Notes under the pieces: generated by a model
The model's input: only the letters and a program-made list of their open reading frames with translations
What the model was told of the DNA's origin: nothing
Databases searched by the model: none
In this document: in pieces, positions 37,003 to 44,063 of the stretch
How positions within the stretch are numbered: position 1 is the first letter of the stretch
Layout: each line of letters opens with the position of its first letter
Program-made: the position numbers and the translations under genes
From: Bacteroidales bacterium
GTDB taxonomy: Bacteria > Bacteroidota > Bacteroidia > Bacteroidales > UBA7960
Direction: 5' to 3'
NCBI GenBank assembly: GCA_012521995.1
Contig: JAAYLH010000080.1
Span: 1 to 56,953 of the forward strand
Length of the DNA stretch: 56,953 bases

Positions 37003-38049
37003 ATGGCCAATCTGAGTTTTGAACAGATACTGAAAGACATCAAAAACAAGGTGTATTACCCCGTGTACTTCCTCAGCGGGGAAGAACCTTTTTTTGTTGA
37101 CGTCATCTCCAACTACCTCGAAGACCAGGTCCTTACGGATATGGAAAAGGAGTTTAACCTGAGCATCCTTTACGGGAAGGATACCGATATCCCCAACTTG
37201 CTGAGCGTGGCCAAGCGTTTTCCTATGATGGCCAGCCACCACCTGGTCATCGTCAGGGAAGCACAAAACCTGCGCAACCTCGAGCCCAGGGAAAACCTGA
37301 AAACCCTTAACCCTGAGAATGAGGCCCTTGTGAAATACCTCGAGAAGCCCCTCGAATCAACAATCCTGGTGTTCTGCTACAAATACAAAACCCTCGACCG
37401 CCGTCGCAAGGTGGCAAAAACAATCCTGCAAAAAGGCCTGCTGTTTGAAGGTAAACGCGTGTACGACAACCATTTACCCCCCTGGATATCGAACTACGTC
37501 AAGCGCAGGGGCTACCTCATCGGCGACAAGGCCACCCAGATGCTCGCCGACCACCTCGGAAACGACCTGGCAAAGGTCACCAATGAAATCCAGAAGCTTT
37601 TCATCAGCCTGCCGAAAGGCTCGGAAATCACCCCCGCCTCCATTGAAGAAAACATCGGCATCAGCAAGGACTTCAACATCTTTGAGCTGCAGGAAGCCCT
37701 GGGCGAAATGAACAAAACCAAGGCCTTCCGCATTGTAAAATATTTTGGCGACAACCAGAAAAGCAACCCCCTGGTGCTCACCCTGAGCATGCTCTACCTC
37801 TTTTTCCAAAAAATCATGCTCTATCATTATTCCCGCGACAAAAGCGAAAGAGGTTTGGCTTCCGCCATCGGGGTCACCCCATTCCGGATGAAGGGCTATC
37901 ACAAAGCCGCCAAAAATTACCCGCCCGAACGCCTGGAACGCATCTTTTCATACCTGCGCGACTGCGACTTGAAATCCAAAGGGGTCGGAAGCCGCTCGGC
38001 AGAGCCCGGCGAACTGCTGAAGGAACTGACATTCAAAATCATGAACTGA
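37003..38049 (+). CDS. holA: DNA polymerase III subunit delta
   Basis: Clamp-loader subunit that opens the beta clamp. Starts FEQILKDIKNKVYYPVYFLSGEEPFFVDVISNYLEDQVL, the HolA signature (no Walker A motif, as normal). LEKPLESTILVFCYKYKTLDRRRKVAKTI and LAKVTNEIQKLFISLPKGSEITPASIEENIGISKDFNIFELQEALG are domain II-III marks. Length (348 aa) is typical. EVE follows two bases after the stop, so the two are probably co-transcribed. Confidence 0.95.
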   Translation: MANLSFEQILKDIKNKVYYPVYFLSGEEPFFVDVISNYLEDQVLTDMEKEFNLSILYGKDTDIPNLLSVAKRFPMMASHHLVIVREAQNLRNLEPRENLKTLNPENEALVKYLEKPLESTILVFCYKYKTLDRRRKVAKTILQKGLLFEGKRVYDNHLPPWISNYVKRRGYLIGDKATQMLADHLGNDLAKVTNEIQKLFISLPKGSEITPASIEENIGISKDFNIFELQEALGEMNKTKAFRIVKYFGDNQKSNPLVLTLSMLYLFFQKIMLYHYSRDKSERGLASAIGVTPFRMKGYHKAAKNYPPERLERIFSYLRDCDLKSKGVGSRSAEPGELLKELTFKIMN

Positions 38050-38051
38050 GT

Positions 38052-38459
38052 ATGAATTACTGGCTTGTAAAATCAGAACCCGGTGCCTATTCCTGGCAAA
38101 GGCTGGTGAAAGACAAAAAAACAATGTGGGACGGGGTGCGCAACTACCAGGCCCGCAACAACCTAAGGGAGATGAAGCAAGGTGACCTGGTCTTATTCTA
38201 CCACAGCGTCAACGAAAAACAGGTGATGGGCATTTGCAGGGTGGTGAAGGAACATTATCCCGACCCTACCACCGACGACGACCGTTGGGTGGTAGTGGAT
38301 GTTGCCCCCGTGGAGGGCCTGAAAAAGCCCGTTACCCTTGAAGAAATCAAAAACGATGACCGCCTCGAAAACATTGCCCTTATCAAGCAATCGCGCCTTT
38401 CGGTGATGCCCCTGCCCCGCGAGGCTTTTGATGCAATTGTTGAACTCGGAAATTCCTGA
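38052..38459 (+). CDS. EVE domain protein
   Basis: 135-aa single-domain protein of the PUA-like EVE fold, which in related proteins binds modified bases in DNA or RNA. It begins MNYWLVKSEPGAYSWQRL and has WDGVRNYQARNNLREMKQGDLVLFYHS, the fully conserved EVE core. The stop overlaps the start of the cvpA gene (TGATG). The target in this organism is unknown. Confidence 0.95.
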   Translation: MNYWLVKSEPGAYSWQRLVKDKKTMWDGVRNYQARNNLREMKQGDLVLFYHSVNEKQVMGICRVVKEHYPDPTTDDDRWVVVDVAPVEGLKKPVTLEEIKNDDRLENIALIKQSRLSVMPLPREAFDAIVELGNS

Positions 38460-38971
38460 TGCCTATGAACTATATCGACTTTATCATTGCCATACCCCTT
38501 ATATGGGGCGCCATACGGGGATTTAAAAACGGATTCCTGATGGAAGTCTCAACCCTGGCGGGGCTGGTGGCTGGCATCTTCCTGGCCGTTATTGCCGCCG
38601 ACCTTGTTGGACGCGTCCTGCAAGGAATGGTCGACTGGAACCCCATCCCATTCAAGTTCCTGGCCTTTGTCATTGTGTTCGTGCTGATCGTGTTCCTGCT
38701 GAAATTCCTTGCCAAGGTGGTGGAGAACGTATTCAAGGCCATTCACCTCAACTTCTTCAACCGCCTATGGGGACTGATGTTCGGCATCATTAAGTTTGCC
38801 CTTATCCTGAGCATCCTGATGATCTTTGTCAACTACCTGAGCAAATACATTGCAATCCTGCCAGAACAGGCGCGGGAAGGGAGCCTGCTGTTGACCTACA
38901 TTGAGCAATTGGTGCATTATGTACTACCTGTCAAGGAGTTCATCCCCCTCCCACATGGCTGGAAAATTTAA
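38459..38971 (+). CDS. CvpA family membrane protein
   Basis: 170-aa inner-membrane protein with four hydrophobic segments (about 4-20, 24-47, 63-87, 97-123). Begins MNYIDFIIAIPLIWGAIRGFKNGFLMEVSTLAGLVAGIF, the CvpA/colicin V production signature. The start overlaps the EVE stop. The family role is not settled. It is in one transcriptional run with holA and EVE. Confidence 0.92.
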   Translation: MPMNYIDFIIAIPLIWGAIRGFKNGFLMEVSTLAGLVAGIFLAVIAADLVGRVLQGMVDWNPIPFKFLAFVIVFVLIVFLLKFLAKVVENVFKAIHLNFFNRLWGLMFGIIKFALILSILMIFVNYLSKYIAILPEQAREGSLLLTYIEQLVHYVLPVKEFIPLPHGWKI

Positions 38972-39015
38972 AGCCCACGCCTGTTGAAACAGATAAAAAG
39001 CCAAAAGTCCATCCT

Positions 39016-39573
39016 ATGAAAAAACTGCTACTCCTGGTCTTGCCCCTTGTTTTGCTTATCGGTTGTAAGTCGGCCAAAATGGTAAGCAGTGAAACAGCAA
39101 CATCGCCCAACACGATTTTCCAGGCCATCCCGGCGCCCGACAGCCCTGCAGAAAACCCCTATTTTTATTGCAGCGATTTTGTGGAAAACGTCTATAACTC
39201 CCTTACAATAGATGAGATGGAAAACAAATACGGCAGCCTGGTCAGCAAAGAATTTGAGCCTATCCAAAACATCCATAACGACCATCTGACCGATACCATC
39301 CTTTCCTTTTCTTCAGGCAGCAACCTCATTCAATTTCTCAAAGCCCGTCACGCTGATATTCTGTTAAGGGTTGATATCACTGATGGCCGCATCACCTTAT
39401 TTGAGAATATCCGCCCCGGGATGACAAAAGCTGATTTTCAAACTAAGTTCAGTATCCGCCACGAGCTTCCCGATGTTCTTGAGATTGGCACGTCCGAACA
39501 GACCTCTTCTTTTACCTTCCGCTTCAGAGCGGGAAAACTCAGCAGGATTTCGAGTGATTTATACATCGATTAA
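39016..39573 (+). CDS. Small lipoprotein of unknown function
   Basis: Short lipoprotein: MKKLLLLVLPLVLLIGC with lipobox Cys17. The mature part (about 168 aa) has no recognised domain. The segment near FLKARHADILLRVDITDGRITLFENIRPGMTKADFQTKFSI resembles the repeat type in SmpA/BamE-like proteins ('GMTKxxV') only loosely. It lies 44 bp after cvpA and 37 bp before the PHP gene. Expected at the outer or inner membrane periplasmic face. Confidence 0.72.
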   Translation: MKKLLLLVLPLVLLIGCKSAKMVSSETATSPNTIFQAIPAPDSPAENPYFYCSDFVENVYNSLTIDEMENKYGSLVSKEFEPIQNIHNDHLTDTILSFSSGSNLIQFLKARHADILLRVDITDGRITLFENIRPGMTKADFQTKFSIRHELPDVLEIGTSEQTSSFTFRFRAGKLSRISSDLYID

Positions 39574-39610
39574 TTTTCCTTAACGGGAAATTTAAATATA
39601 CCGTGCACCT

Positions 39611-40711
39611 ATGAAAAGCCTGATCACCACCCTTGGGGCCTTTTTCTTACTGAATTTTCTTGCTGCCCAGAATCACAGCATTGTCAAGGAACCCGATGTA
39701 TTCCCCGACCAGCCCCGGCGCGAGATCCGCATGCCGCAACTGGAAGGCTATGAGATCATCAAAGGCGATTTTCACCTGCATACCGTTTTCTCTGATGGCT
39801 CTGTCTGGCCAACGGTAAGGGTGCAGGAAGCCTGGCGCGACGGGCTCGATGCCATAGCCATTTCCGACCATGTCGAATACCGCCCTAAAAACCAACACCT
39901 TAGCGGAAGCCTCAACCAGGTGCACGACATCGCCCTGCCCGAAGCCCAGAAGCTTGGCATCATCCTGGTCAAAGCTGCCGAGATCACCCGCAGCATGCCA
40001 CCCGGTCATCTCAATGCCTTATTCGTTCGCGACATTGATGCACTGGAAAAGGACGATTACCGCCAGGCCCTGCAAGCAGCCCGCGATCAGGACGCCTTCA
40101 TTTTCTGGAACCACCCGGGCTGGCAGGCCCAGCAGCCCGACACCTGCCTGTGGTGGGACCAGCACGAGGAATTGTACGGCCAGGGCTTGATCCACGGCAT
40201 TGAAGTTTATAACTTCGATGAGTGGTACCCCGTGGCAATCGACTGGGCCAGGGAAAAAGGCCTCGCCTTTATGGCCAACAGCGACATCCACGAACCCGTG
40301 CCCTATATGCCCGGCTACAGCAACTACCTCAGGCCCATGACCCTGGCCTTCGCCCCCGAAAAAACCGAAGCAGCCCTCAAAGAAGCCCTGCTGAACAGGC
40401 AAACCGTGGCCTTCTTTGCGGGTAAGCTGGCAGGCCCTCAACACTGGCTCGAGCAAATGTTTTACGCCTCCCTGCAGATCGGAAAACCTTTCAACAAGAA
40501 AGCCGATGGCTCGGCTTCAATCACCATCACCAACCTGACCGACATCCCCATAGTCCTGCAAAATGAATCAGGCCGGACTTACCGCCTGGAAGCCCTCGGC
40601 GTAGTGATATTGCCTGTTGAACCCGCCGCGCAGGAAGCCGGTATTCCCTTCAGGGTGACGAACTTCTTTACAGGAATGAACCAAAACCTGCATGTGCTTA
40701 TCACATGGTGA
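39611..40711 (+). CDS. PHP-domain phosphodiesterase (Sb-PDE type), exported
   Basis: Predicted metal-dependent phosphoesterase of the PHP fold. Signal peptide residues 1-19 (ending LAAQ). Metal-ligand motifs: DFHLHTVFSDGS (about residues 54-65), AISDHVEYRP (about 80-90), ITRSMPPGHLNALFV with His, and MANSDIHEP late. This order matches the trinuclear zinc site of PHP enzymes. Length 366 aa. Bacteroidota members of this type are called Sb-PDE family phosphodiesterase; the natural substrate is unknown. It may end the operon that begins at amn or holA. Confidence 0.88.
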   Translation: MKSLITTLGAFFLLNFLAAQNHSIVKEPDVFPDQPRREIRMPQLEGYEIIKGDFHLHTVFSDGSVWPTVRVQEAWRDGLDAIAISDHVEYRPKNQHLSGSLNQVHDIALPEAQKLGIILVKAAEITRSMPPGHLNALFVRDIDALEKDDYRQALQAARDQDAFIFWNHPGWQAQQPDTCLWWDQHEELYGQGLIHGIEVYNFDEWYPVAIDWAREKGLAFMANSDIHEPVPYMPGYSNYLRPMTLAFAPEKTEAALKEALLNRQTVAFFAGKLAGPQHWLEQMFYASLQIGKPFNKKADGSASITITNLTDIPIVLQNESGRTYRLEALGVVILPVEPAAQEAGIPFRVTNFFTGMNQNLHVLITW

Positions 40712-40779
40712 TCGCATCCAATCAGCTCATTTTTATTTCGTTGTAACGAAAAAAATAAATAAAATGACCCGGACCAAGC

Positions 40780-40812
40780 TTTGATTTTGAAATTTAAAAT
40801 TGTGTAACTTTA
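40780..40812 (+). promoter_or_regulatory. Candidate promoter of the SRPBCC gene
   Basis: TTTG at 40780-40783, then 21 bp, then TAACTTTA (one base off TAnnTTTG) at 40805-40812; the ATG follows 27 bp later. Inferred from consensus. Confidence 0.4.
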
Positions 40813-40839
40813 AAAAAAGCAATCAAAAAACCCTTGAAC

Positions 40840-41274
40840 ATGACTGAGATCAGGACACAAATTAGCATTAAGGCCGCACCCGAAAAGATTTGGGACATCC
40901 TGATGAACTTTGAGCAATATTCGCGCTGGAATCCCTTCATCATCTCAATTTCAGGTGAAAAAAAGGTTGGAAAAAACCTGGACGTGACCATACAGCCCCC
41001 CGATGCCAAAGCCATGAGTTTCAAGCCCGTAATCCTGACCCTTGAGCCAAACAAGGAGCTGCGCTGGTCGGGTAAGATGTTTGCCAGCTTTATCTTCCGG
41101 GGCGAGCATTACTTTATCCTACAGCCCAATGCCAGGGGCACCACCGACTTCATCCACGGTGAACAATTCAGCGGCATCACCCTACCCCTTATGAAGAAAA
41201 TGCTGGAGAAAACCCGCGAAGGCTTCGAACTGATGAACCAGGAACTGAAGCTGCTCAGCGAACGACCCCAGTAA
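40840..41274 (+). CDS. SRPBCC/START-like ligand-binding protein
   Basis: 145-aa single-domain protein. MTEIRTQISIKAAPEKIWDILMNFEQYSRWNPFIISISG is the usual start of the polyketide cyclase/AHSA1-like group, followed by the long middle strand region and the final helix LMKKMLEKTREGFELMNQELK. No signal peptide. It could bind a hydrophobic ligand; no catalytic residues visible. An in-frame TTG six bases upstream is less likely than the ATG at 40840. Confidence 0.85.
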   Translation: MTEIRTQISIKAAPEKIWDILMNFEQYSRWNPFIISISGEKKVGKNLDVTIQPPDAKAMSFKPVILTLEPNKELRWSGKMFASFIFRGEHYFILQPNARGTTDFIHGEQFSGITLPLMKKMLEKTREGFELMNQELKLLSERPQ

Positions 41275-41453
41275 AAAATCTTCTTCTAAAGAATAATTTC
41301 TTCCTGGATCCATTTCACAGGCTTCTTGGGTGAGGACCTGCTCCCTCCCTATTCCCTTCTGAAATAAACCCGGGTTTTGAAAAAGGTCATACCCGGCTGT
41401 TTTACAGCCTTCTAACCACATTTTCCTTGATAAAGGAATCTTACCATCCTCTT

Positions 41454-41512
41454 AGTTAATACGGAGTTTATACGGTTTAAACCGTATAAACTCCGTATTA
41501 ACTCCGTATTAA
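41454..41512. repeat. 50-bp perfect palindrome built of phased 11-bp repeats
   Basis: Bases 41454-41478 and 41479-41503 are exact reverse complements without any spacer. The core ATACGG stands at 41459 and 41470 in one orientation and CCGTAT at 41482, 41493 and 41504 in the other; neighbours in one orientation are exactly 11 bp apart. The last copy extends beyond the palindrome, so ACTCCGTATTA occurs twice in direct tandem. It lies about 150 bp upstream of the DUF134 gene. No T-run follows it closely, so it is not an ordinary terminator. Confidence 0.85.
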
Positions 41513-41595
41513 ACAGGAATATTAATTCTCATTACAAAGAGGTGATAAGCCTTCCGGGATAGTTTTTTCCCCAGGGAATTTTTTATTGAAAAAGA

Positions 41596-41648
41596 TTTGG
41601 ATAATGAACCATAGTTCATTATCTTTGGACCGAACAAATGTTCATTAT
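41596..41648 (+). promoter_or_regulatory. Promoter with repressor-type operator for the DUF134 cluster
   Basis: TTTG (41596-41599), 20 bp, TATCTTTG (41620-41627) is a full Bacteroidota promoter. Between the two elements, overlapping the -7, sits an inverted repeat: GATAATGAAC (41600-41609), four bases CATA, GTTCATTATC (41614-41623). A third half-site GTTCATTAT is at 41640-41648, right before the ATG at 41649. A dimeric regulator bound here would block RNA polymerase. Candidates are the DUF134 protein itself or a regulator elsewhere. Confidence 0.75.
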
Positions 41649-42266
41649 ATGTCGCCCAGGACCAAAAGATTGAGAAAAGTCATCAATCCCCCAGTGATTA
41701 AGGGGTTTAAGCCTTATGGCCCCGATACCGGAAAGGGAAAGGCCGAGCCTGTAATGCTTCATTACGAGGAGTATGAGGCTTTGCGCCTTTGCGATTACGA
41801 CCTGTACAACCACCACGCGGCAAGCATTTTCATGGGCGTCTCCAGGCCCACCTTCACCCGCATCTATTCGGCCGCCAGGCAAAAAATCGCCAGGGCCTTT
41901 GTTGAGGGCAGGCAGATTGCCATTGAAGGCGGCAAAGTATATTTTGATTCTGACTGGTACCATTGCGGGAGCTGTAAATGTTTCTTCAACAATCCCGAGA
42001 AGGATCAGAAGGTGGGTGAATGCCCCCTGTGCGGGGATACAGAAAAAATCAGCGGAGTGGAAGGCGATCCTGAGAAATTCGTTCCAGAAACCTCAGTGGA
42101 AGTGGGCACAGAGCTTTGCTATTGCCCCCAATGCGGGTATGAGCAGCGGCATCAGCAGGGGATTCCCTGCAAGCAGGAAGTTTGTCCATCGTGCCAATCC
42201 CATTTAACCAGGAAAACATTACCCGGGAAACAGCCTGCCAGGCACCGGGGCGGAAGGAAACATTAA
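41649..42266 (+). CDS. DUF134 regulator-like protein with extra Cys motifs
   Basis: 205 aa starting MSPRTKRLRKVINPPVIKGFKP, the DUF134 beginning; the ATG at 41649 is right behind the operator, and upstream in-frame Mets would start inside the promoter. Residues 40-90 hold the helix-turn-helix (LHYEEYEALRLCDYDLYNHHAASIFMGVSRPTFTRIYSAARQKIARAF), a sigma70-region-4-like DNA-binding part. The second half (about 105-195) has several CxxC-type pairs (CGSCKC, CPLCGD, CPQCG, CPSCQ), so zinc ribbons or a rubredoxin-like site are likely. Typical DUF134 proteins are shorter. First gene of the redox cluster and a good candidate for the metal- or redox-responsive regulator of it. Confidence 0.85.
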   Translation: MSPRTKRLRKVINPPVIKGFKPYGPDTGKGKAEPVMLHYEEYEALRLCDYDLYNHHAASIFMGVSRPTFTRIYSAARQKIARAFVEGRQIAIEGGKVYFDSDWYHCGSCKCFFNNPEKDQKVGECPLCGDTEKISGVEGDPEKFVPETSVEVGTELCYCPQCGYEQRHQQGIPCKQEVCPSCQSHLTRKTLPGKQPARHRGGRKH

Positions 42267-42277
42267 AAAAACCAAAT

Positions 42278-42595
42278 ATGAAAGTAGCCATTACAAGCAC
42301 CGGAAACTCATTGGAATCGACTGTTGACCCGCGTTTTGGGCGCTGTGCCTATTTTGCCATTTACGACACCGACAGCAAAGCCATAGCCTTTATTCCCAAT
42401 CCTGCCCGTCATGTAGAAGAGGGCGCAGGTCCCAAGGCTGTGCAGCAAGTGGCCTCGTATGAGGCGAAAAAAATCGTATCGGGCGAGTTTGGCATGAAGA
42501 TCAAGCCCCTGCTCGACAGTCTGAAAATTCAAATGATCGTGGTGAAAGACCCCGAAAAGAAAATTATGGACATCATGGAGATGTTGAATCATTAA
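42278..42595 (+). CDS. NifX/NafY-like (orange protein-type) protein, copy 1
   Basis: 105-aa protein of the dinitrogenase iron-molybdenum cofactor family, which includes the orange protein of Desulfovibrio with its Mo-Cu sulfide cluster. MKVAITSTGNSLESTVDPRFGRCAYFAIYD is the conserved beginning; GAGPKAVQQVASYEAKKIVSGEFGMK is the central part. No nif gene is nearby, so nitrogenase maturation is unlikely. The start is the ATG at 42278, 11 bp past the DUF134 stop; a longer frame overlapping DUF134 is not supported. Confidence 0.9.
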   Translation: MKVAITSTGNSLESTVDPRFGRCAYFAIYDTDSKAIAFIPNPARHVEEGAGPKAVQQVASYEAKKIVSGEFGMKIKPLLDSLKIQMIVVKDPEKKIMDIMEMLNH

Positions 42596-42607
42596 AAAAC
42601 AAAGAAA

Positions 42608-42793
42608 ATGCCAAAGATGAACGGAACGGGCCCCGACGGCAAGGGTCCCGGCACGGGCCGCAGGCTCGGGAAATGTAAAGCCGCTGACAAAAAAGAACTG
42701 CAGGGGCAGCTTGGACAAGGTATGGGGAAGCGCCGCAAGGCAGGAGGAGGAGAAGGACAAGGAAAACGCCTGCAGAGTGGGAAGACTGAATAA
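42608..42793 (+). CDS. DUF5320-type small peptide, copy 1
   Basis: 61 aa, very basic and Gly-rich. MPKMNGTGPDGKGPGTGRRLGKC is the DUF5320 beginning. This type of peptide nearly always sits beside NifX-like and MinD-ferredoxin genes. Its function is unknown; a Cys follows the GRRLG stretch. It is 12 bp after the NifX gene. Low-complexity sequence makes homology claims weak outside the N-terminus. Confidence 0.78.
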   Translation: MPKMNGTGPDGKGPGTGRRLGKCKAADKKELQGQLGQGMGKRRKAGGGEGQGKRLQSGKTE

Positions 42794-42818
42794 ACCATTA
42801 AATTGAAAGGAGCACAAT

Positions 42819-43037
42819 ATGCCAGGATTTGATCAGACTGGTCCCATGGGACAAGGTCCTATGAGTGGCCGCCGAATGGGGCGATGCACCCAATACGGTG
42901 CAGGCCCGCAAAATCAGCCTCCCGCTTCCAACCAAACGGTTGAACCTTTGTATCCCGCAAGGGGTAAGGGATTTGGCCGCGGAAGAGGTGGACGGGGACG
43001 TGGTTTGGGATTACAAAACCGTTTCAGAGGAGGTTGA
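42819..43037 (+). CDS. DUF5320-type small peptide, copy 2
   Basis: 72 aa. MPGFDQTGPMGQGPMSGRRMGRC lines up position by position with the first copy (TGPxGxGPxxGRRxGxC), then a Pro/Gln-rich middle and a Gly/Arg-rich tail (GRGRGGRGRGLG). Separated from copy 1 by 25 bp and followed by a strong hairpin, so it closes the first transcription unit. Function unknown. Confidence 0.75.
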   Translation: MPGFDQTGPMGQGPMSGRRMGRCTQYGAGPQNQPPASNQTVEPLYPARGKGFGRGRGGRGRGLGLQNRFRGG

Positions 43038-43043
43038 TCAAAG

Positions 43044-43083
43044 ATGAGGGGAGTGAATCCTTTACTCCCCTCATTGGTTTTTA
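43044..43083 (+). terminator. Hairpin terminator after the DUF5320 pair
   Basis: Perfect 11-bp stem: ATGAGGGGAGT (43044-43054), 9-nt loop, ACTCCCCTCAT (43064-43074), then TGGTTTTT. It could be a full or partial terminator between two sub-operons. Confidence 0.75.
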
Positions 43084-43206
43084 TGTTTTTGCCAGGCAGC
43101 ATTTTTTGCCTGACCCGGGAATTTTATTATCGAAAGCCCTCATTGCACCCGACTCCAACATACACCAAATAAACCAAAAACTTTCACTTAAATCCAAAAT
43201 CAATTT

Positions 43207-43584
43207 ATGAACAAATGTATTGCCATACCCATCGAGAATGGGGTACTTTGCGCCCACTTCGGCCATTGTGAACAGTTTGCCATCGTTGAGGTGGAAAACA
43301 ATGCCATAAAAGACATCCGCGCGCTAACACCCCCGGAGCACGTGCCGGGCCTCTACCCCAGATGGGTAGCCCAGTTTGGAGTTACCGACGTGATTGCAGG
43401 CGGAATGGGTCAGAAAGCCATTGACCTGTTCAACCAGCAAAAGATCAATGTATTTGCCGGAGCACCGGTAAAAAATCCTTCTGAGCTGGTCACCGATTTC
43501 CTTGCCGGTACCCTGAGCCTGCAGGCCAACTACTGCGACCACGACAGCCACCAGCATGAGCGTGGCCACGGATGCAGGCACTGA
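43207..43584 (+). CDS. NifX-like (orange protein-type) protein with His tail, copy 2
   Basis: 125 aa. MNKCIAIPIENGVLCAHFGHCEQFAIVEV is the NifX-like beginning with HFGH, and VTDVIAGGMGQKAIDLFNQQKINVFAGAP is the family core. The tail ends HDSHQHERGHGCRH, rich in His and with Cys, a likely metal-binding end that copy 1 lacks. It begins a new run after the terminator; no clear promoter element was seen in the 123-bp gap. Cofactor carried is unknown. Confidence 0.9.
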   Translation: MNKCIAIPIENGVLCAHFGHCEQFAIVEVENNAIKDIRALTPPEHVPGLYPRWVAQFGVTDVIAGGMGQKAIDLFNQQKINVFAGAPVKNPSELVTDFLAGTLSLQANYCDHDSHQHERGHGCRH

Positions 43585-43619
43585 CAATCGAGTTAAGCGA
43601 ACCAATTAAACCAGGTATT

Positions 43620-44063
43620 ATGGAAAAAATCAGGCTTGGGATCATCATTTGCAACCGTTACAGGACTTGTGCAGGGGGAAAGTGTTTCAGATCCTTCAGA
43701 AACAGGGAAGGGGCTTTCTCCATCTATGAAGGCAAGGAGGCTGAAATTGCAGCCTATACCACCTGCGATGGCTGCCCCGGCGGGAACATTGAATATGCCC
43801 CTGAAGAGATGAAAAAAAATGGGGTGACTCAAATACATTTTGCCACGGGGCTTCTTGTAGGCTATCCGCCTTGCCACCGGCTGCAGTATTTTGATAAATT
43901 CATCCGGGAGAAGTATGGCATGGAAGTGATCCTGGGCACCCACCCCATCCCCCAGAAATATTTTATCACCCACAACAAGCTGAACACCTGGAACACGGCA
44001 TTCTGGCGGGAGGCCATCAAACCCACCCTTACGAACGAGAAGACAAGGCTGGCTTATGACTGA
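43620..44063 (+). CDS. CGGC-domain protein
   Basis: 147 aa of the CGGC domain family, thought to be metal- or redox-related. Cys pattern: CNRYRTCAGGKCFRSFRNREGAF near the start, CDGCPGG in the middle (residues about 59-65), and GYPPCHR about 98. The ATG at 43620 gives MEKIRLGIIICNRY; the longer frame from 43572 overlaps the NifX gene and is rejected. It overlaps the next gene by 8 bp. Confidence 0.88.
   Translation: MEKIRLGIIICNRYRTCAGGKCFRSFRNREGAFSIYEGKEAEIAAYTTCDGCPGGNIEYAPEEMKKNGVTQIHFATGLLVGYPPCHRLQYFDKFIREKYGMEVILGTHPIPQKYFITHNKLNTWNTAFWREAIKPTLTNEKTRLAYD

Larger units (their letters stand above)
41275..41648. other. 374-bp regulatory intergenic region
   Basis: Gene-free. First half (41275-41450): nothing supported. 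Second half holds the 11-bp repeat palindrome (41454-41512) and the DUF134 promoter/operator (41596-41648), described separately. Confidence 0.7.

Noticed and set aside
40732-40757. TTTCGTT / AACGAAA hairpin after the PHP gene as a terminator
   Set aside because: The stem is AT-rich with a 2-base loop and is followed by A rather than T on either strand.
41454-41512. CRISPR array or transposon end
   Set aside because: Units are only 11 bp with no spacers, and there are no cas genes, transposase or target-site duplication.
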